DNA of 23,524 bases from positions 11,352 to 34,875 of the forward strand of contig DIVR01000017.1 in NCBI GenBank assembly GCA_002428325.1, in the 5' to 3' direction. Positions 21,801 through 23,524 of this stretch are shown piece by piece. The translations under genes and the position numbers were made by a program. Below the pieces are notes generated by a model. It saw only the letters and a program-made list of their open reading frames with translations, did not search any database and was not told where the DNA came from. The first letter of the stretch is position 1. Each line of letters opens with the position of its first letter. This DNA comes from a bacterium UBP4_UBA6127. Its GTDB lineage: Bacteria > UBP4 > UBA4092.

Positions 21801-23524
21801 AATGTATCTGATGCCAAAAATCAAACTACTTCCTATGAATATGATTTACGGAATCGGCTTATCAAGGAAACGGATGCCGCCAACCAATATACCCAATATG
21901 GGTATGACCGGTTTGATAATGTAACGACAAAACTAGACTCTAAAGCCCATAGGAGTTGGTATTATTACAATTCTCTCAGTTGGCTGACAACCCGAGTCTA
22001 TGATACCGGAACAACAGTTCGATTTTATTATGATACCAATGGAAACCTAACTTCCATGAATGACCCTTATGTAGGGATGGTTTATTGGAAATATGATTCA
22101 TTGGGCAGAAATACCAGCTACAGCAATCCCTGGGGCACTATCAGTTACGCTTATGATAACCTGGGACGAAGAACAGGAGTCAAAGACCCTGACGGGAATA
22201 TTTATGGTTATGTATATGACCCGCTTAGTGATGTTTTGATGGTTCATAACTATACTTATGACCAATGGACTCAATATGCTTATGATTCATTGGGAAGAAA
22301 AACATTAGAAATTTACCCAAACGGATTATTTACGGCTTATGAATATGATACCTGCGCTTGCGGCTCCAAGGTTCTTGGAAATAAAGTCTATAAACCCACT
22401 GATAATTTTAACCGGACCAGCATGGGTGGCAATTGGGAAAGTGATTTGGGTTTGGATGATTGGAGTATGGTATCCAGTAAAATAGAACGAATCTATAATC
22501 CCTGGGACATGTCCATGTCTGTGGTTACTTATGCCCCGGCAGGAACCCTGAGTGTTTCTAATCTTGAAGCGACAGTCTATCCATTAACAACAGTTACGGA
22601 TCAAAACGGATATCTTTTATATGAGTATTTCTTTAATGGGTTGTTTGGTCCTGTGTTTAAATTTGCCGGATATGATTTAGCTGAAGGCAAGTTAAAACTA
22701 GGCCATAAAGAAATGGGCGGTTCTCTGGTGGTAGATACCAGCCTATCTTACGCTTGGGCAGGGGATTATCCGATAAGGCTGAGACTGACAATTTCAGGGA
22801 ATACGGCCTCTCTCTGGAAACTGGAATCCTTGGGATATGAAAAGAAGCTGTCATACATCTATGGGAGTATCGGGAGCGGGAAAATTGGCCTTTATTCCCA
22901 GGCGGCCAATACCCGCTTTGATGATTTTATTTATAATCATACGACTACTGAAATAGGCCGTTATACCTATAACTATGACCCGGATGGAAATCGGACTTCC
23001 ATGACGGATATGCAGGATAATGATACTTACTACCAATATGATTCCTTGCACAGGTTAACTCGGGAATTTCGATATGATACTCCTGACTATGACTTAAGAT
23101 ATGCGTATGACTCGGTGGGCAATCGGTCCCGGCTTATCAATGGAGCCACCACCACTTACTACGCTTATAACATCCTGAATCAATTGACTTCCAGCACAAC
23201 TAACGGAGCTGTTATTACCTATGCTTATGATTCAAATGGAAATCAGATTGAGAAAACCAGCGCAATCGATATTAGGTATTTCCAATGGAATGAAGAAAAC
23301 CTGATAACTCAAGTCTCCAATATAGATTACCCAATGGCGGAGTATACCTATAATTCTATGGGGGAAAGAGTCCTGAGAAGTCATTATCTTTATTTCGATA
23401 ATGACCAACAAACCCAGTATTTCTTTGATGGAATCAATATCCTGATGGAGAAAGAAAGAACTCGAAATCAAATGGATGGAAGCTGGATGGATTGGCAAAC
23501 TACCGATTCTTATACCCTGGGTTC
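18807..23524 (+). CDS. Large exported TPR / C39-like peptidase / RHS-repeat protein (cut by right edge)
   Basis: One frame stays open for 1,572 codons to the window end. The start is MMARLTN, then (NSIQF)x2 encoded by the AATTC tract, a hydrophobic signal core and a likely cut after PVMA (residue 37). TPR-like helices follow (about 40-255; GDSAWKAGNYEEALSIFSKI). Next is a C39-like cysteine peptidase (about 265-390) with Cys274 (NNLCGPIAL), His350 (DHFIAV) and Asp366 (TDPQG). The His-Asp spacing of 16 equals that of ComA-type C39 domains, but the usual Gln six residues before Cys is Asp. A Gly/Ser/Cys linker (about 418-480; Cys432, 444, 447, 450) leads to the RHS opening (FPVKGGLSISIGHQYSS). 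YD repeats fill the rest (YDAYGNQT, YDTNGNLTS, YDPDGNRTSM). Residues about 1199-1378 form a LamG/ConA-like insert (DNFNRTSMGGNW to NTRFDDF). The C-terminus, where a toxin or effector would lie, is missing. Role inferred: surface or secreted RHS polymer with built-in peptidase. Confidence 0.85.
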   Translation, partial: MMARLTNSIQFNSIQFNNLLSYLFLVIVMIFMEPVMAVTPEEMLQQGDSAWKAGNYEEALSIFSKITVQYSESTTIPIALEGMGRILLFNSHRNQGIPEFGKIDKVLEECIKNYPATFPAMRCRYLKVYTLTQQNQWDNAIEEASKVLSTYSGDSQHQDVLAKCSYAIGFCHLQKGRWNQAIESLRNTVKEFSDQEIAADAQRELARCYYGKGDWEGARQETQKLIELFPQSRLAGEAKIELEQLKDLEGIRSAKNEDPSKSMAGAADLSNNLCGPIALQSILSFYGDKKSIEEIITLSEHQSKGTSFEGLAKAAKQLGYEAKGYKASYQGFKKLPLPMIVQLNHWQKDHFIAVTQIKGDKIYFTDPQGENQKCKYQDFKNQYTGYALMIQPAKDNNLASRKKNPRYSELKPQEMAKIWGGDDQPQNNSANCGNGQSNPPDGGCPDCESCPNTEGSGNASTGTKGNGSRGRGGKVATELGCNMGRENTFTRFSELSFPVKGGLSISIGHQYSSAWHFSPFMRWENQWGRSWHLNHDQFIYLLATDTAYIFKSNGDYIPLIRAGDNCFYTIVDSSEGNWANYSDYIKVRPPSGGNPYLMENRSGFLYAYDTLFSSQTAVIIWYSNYAGATVRYYYGQNTAIASTYGKITAVLDDNGRGFFLGYSIPYNDFTYRLTSVTDHNNHSISYSYDNLVHGALKRITWPDNYYVEYGYETTAAVNNTWAEITSIKDSYAGSTVLYFYKYQNFLYPNSDTGRRLIQVTDMYGNTADYSYSDWWSYGRVTVRDVNGNALRVSGYQFDPGKHIVQRSDYADGVSENYVWDDHQNLTSSTTRGMNIRNHWFDSLGNVTCSQDSAGNKSYFEYDTTHWYSFLTCEIDCYGNRTWYEYDTSKRWLNSTQDALGNISRFYYDAYGNQTCSVDPLGQVTRSFYDSYSQMTMLVKPDATTTFFYCDAYGNQTTIIDPMGHRTDYYFNCLSQLTTYKNSQGGLTKYQYNTRGLLVNVSDAKNQTTSYEYDLRNRLIKETDAANQYTQYGYDRFDNVTTKLDSKAHRSWYYYNSLSWLTTRVYDTGTTVRFYYDTNGNLTSMNDPYVGMVYWKYDSLGRNTSYSNPWGTISYAYDNLGRRTGVKDPDGNIYGYVYDPLSDVLMVHNYTYDQWTQYAYDSLGRKTLEIYPNGLFTAYEYDTCACGSKVLGNKVYKPTDNFNRTSMGGNWESDLGLDDWSMVSSKIERIYNPWDMSMSVVTYAPAGTLSVSNLEATVYPLTTVTDQNGYLLYEYFFNGLFGPVFKFAGYDLAEGKLKLGHKEMGGSLVVDTSLSYAWAGDYPIRLRLTISGNTASLWKLESLGYEKKLSYIYGSIGSGKIGLYSQAANTRFDDFIYNHTTTEIGRYTYNYDPDGNRTSMTDMQDNDTYYQYDSLHRLTREFRYDTPDYDLRYAYDSVGNRSRLINGATTTYYAYNILNQLTSSTTNGAVITYAYDSNGNQIEKTSAIDIRYFQWNEENLITQVSNIDYPMAEYTYNSMGERVLRSHYLYFDNDQQTQYFFDGINILMEKERTRNQMDGSWMDWQTTDSYTLG
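18825..18854 (+). repeat. Pentanucleotide AATTC x6 tract inside the RHS coding start
   Basis: Six perfect AATTC units followed by a partial AAT. They encode NSIQFNSIQF (residues 7-16), between the start codon and the signal-peptide core. Five-base units change the frame when copy number changes by other than a multiple of three. The other two frames stop at TAA 18857-18859 and TAG 18880-18882. This is the layout of a phase-variable contingency locus; the present copy number is ON. Confidence 0.93.

Noticed and set aside
1..23524. tRNA, rRNA, integrase, transposase or attachment sites
   Set aside because: None recognised on either strand; no inverted-repeat-bounded insertion or target duplications seen.

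Overview
The window looks like a chromosomal segment from an uncultured Gram-negative (diderm), probably anaerobic bacterium. The diderm call rests on a TolC-type outer-membrane factor with its periplasmic adaptor, and on an LpxL/HtrB-family acyltransferase. The anaerobe call rests on a rubrerythrin. MutL carries the endonuclease motifs typical of bacteria without MutH. I cannot place the phylum from sequence alone. No rRNA, tRNA, transposase, integrase or CRISPR array was seen.

Layout. (1) 1-5551, minus strand: an efflux operon read right to left: TetR/CecR-like regulator, TolC-like protein, HlyD-like adaptor, two ABC ATPases and an ABC-2 permease cut by the left edge. Several junctions overlap or nearly touch. 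A consensus-like promoter precedes the regulator, with two palindromes 18 bp apart over and just after its -10 box, which suggests autorepression. (2) 5615-7557, minus: a GT39-like multi-pass membrane glycosyltransferase overlapping a small HExxH protein. (3) 7886-11047, plus: a ZnuA-ZnuC-ZnuB zinc importer followed by a membrane-anchored TlpA-like thioredoxin with its own predicted promoter. (4) 11048-11435: an intergenic region with a FUR-type palindrome and a perfect 56-bp palindrome built from CTGTC/TTTT/GACAG units. (5) 11436-13609: an LpxL-like acyltransferase converging on an MFS transporter. (6) 13772-18183: a secreted BNR-type beta-propeller protein (minus), then rubrerythrin and MutL (plus). 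Two more copies of the TTTTGACAGCTGTCAAAA palindrome lie between rubrerythrin and mutL. (7) 18184-18806: a gene-poor, partly AT-rich stretch with a good promoter at its right end. (8) 18807 to the right edge: one uninterrupted frame of 1,572 codons encoding an exported protein with TPR-like helices, a C39-like cysteine peptidase domain, a Cys/Gly-rich linker, RHS/YD repeats and an inserted LamG/ConA-like domain.

The most interesting item is the last gene. Codons 7-16 are made of six perfect AATTC pentanucleotides just ahead of the signal peptide. Because 5 is not a multiple of 3, slippage would shift the frame, and both other frames stop within about 30 bases of the tract. It therefore looks like an ON/OFF phase-variable surface or secreted RHS protein, currently ON, with its own peptidase domain. 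The second notable item is the repeated palindrome family in two separate intergenic regions.
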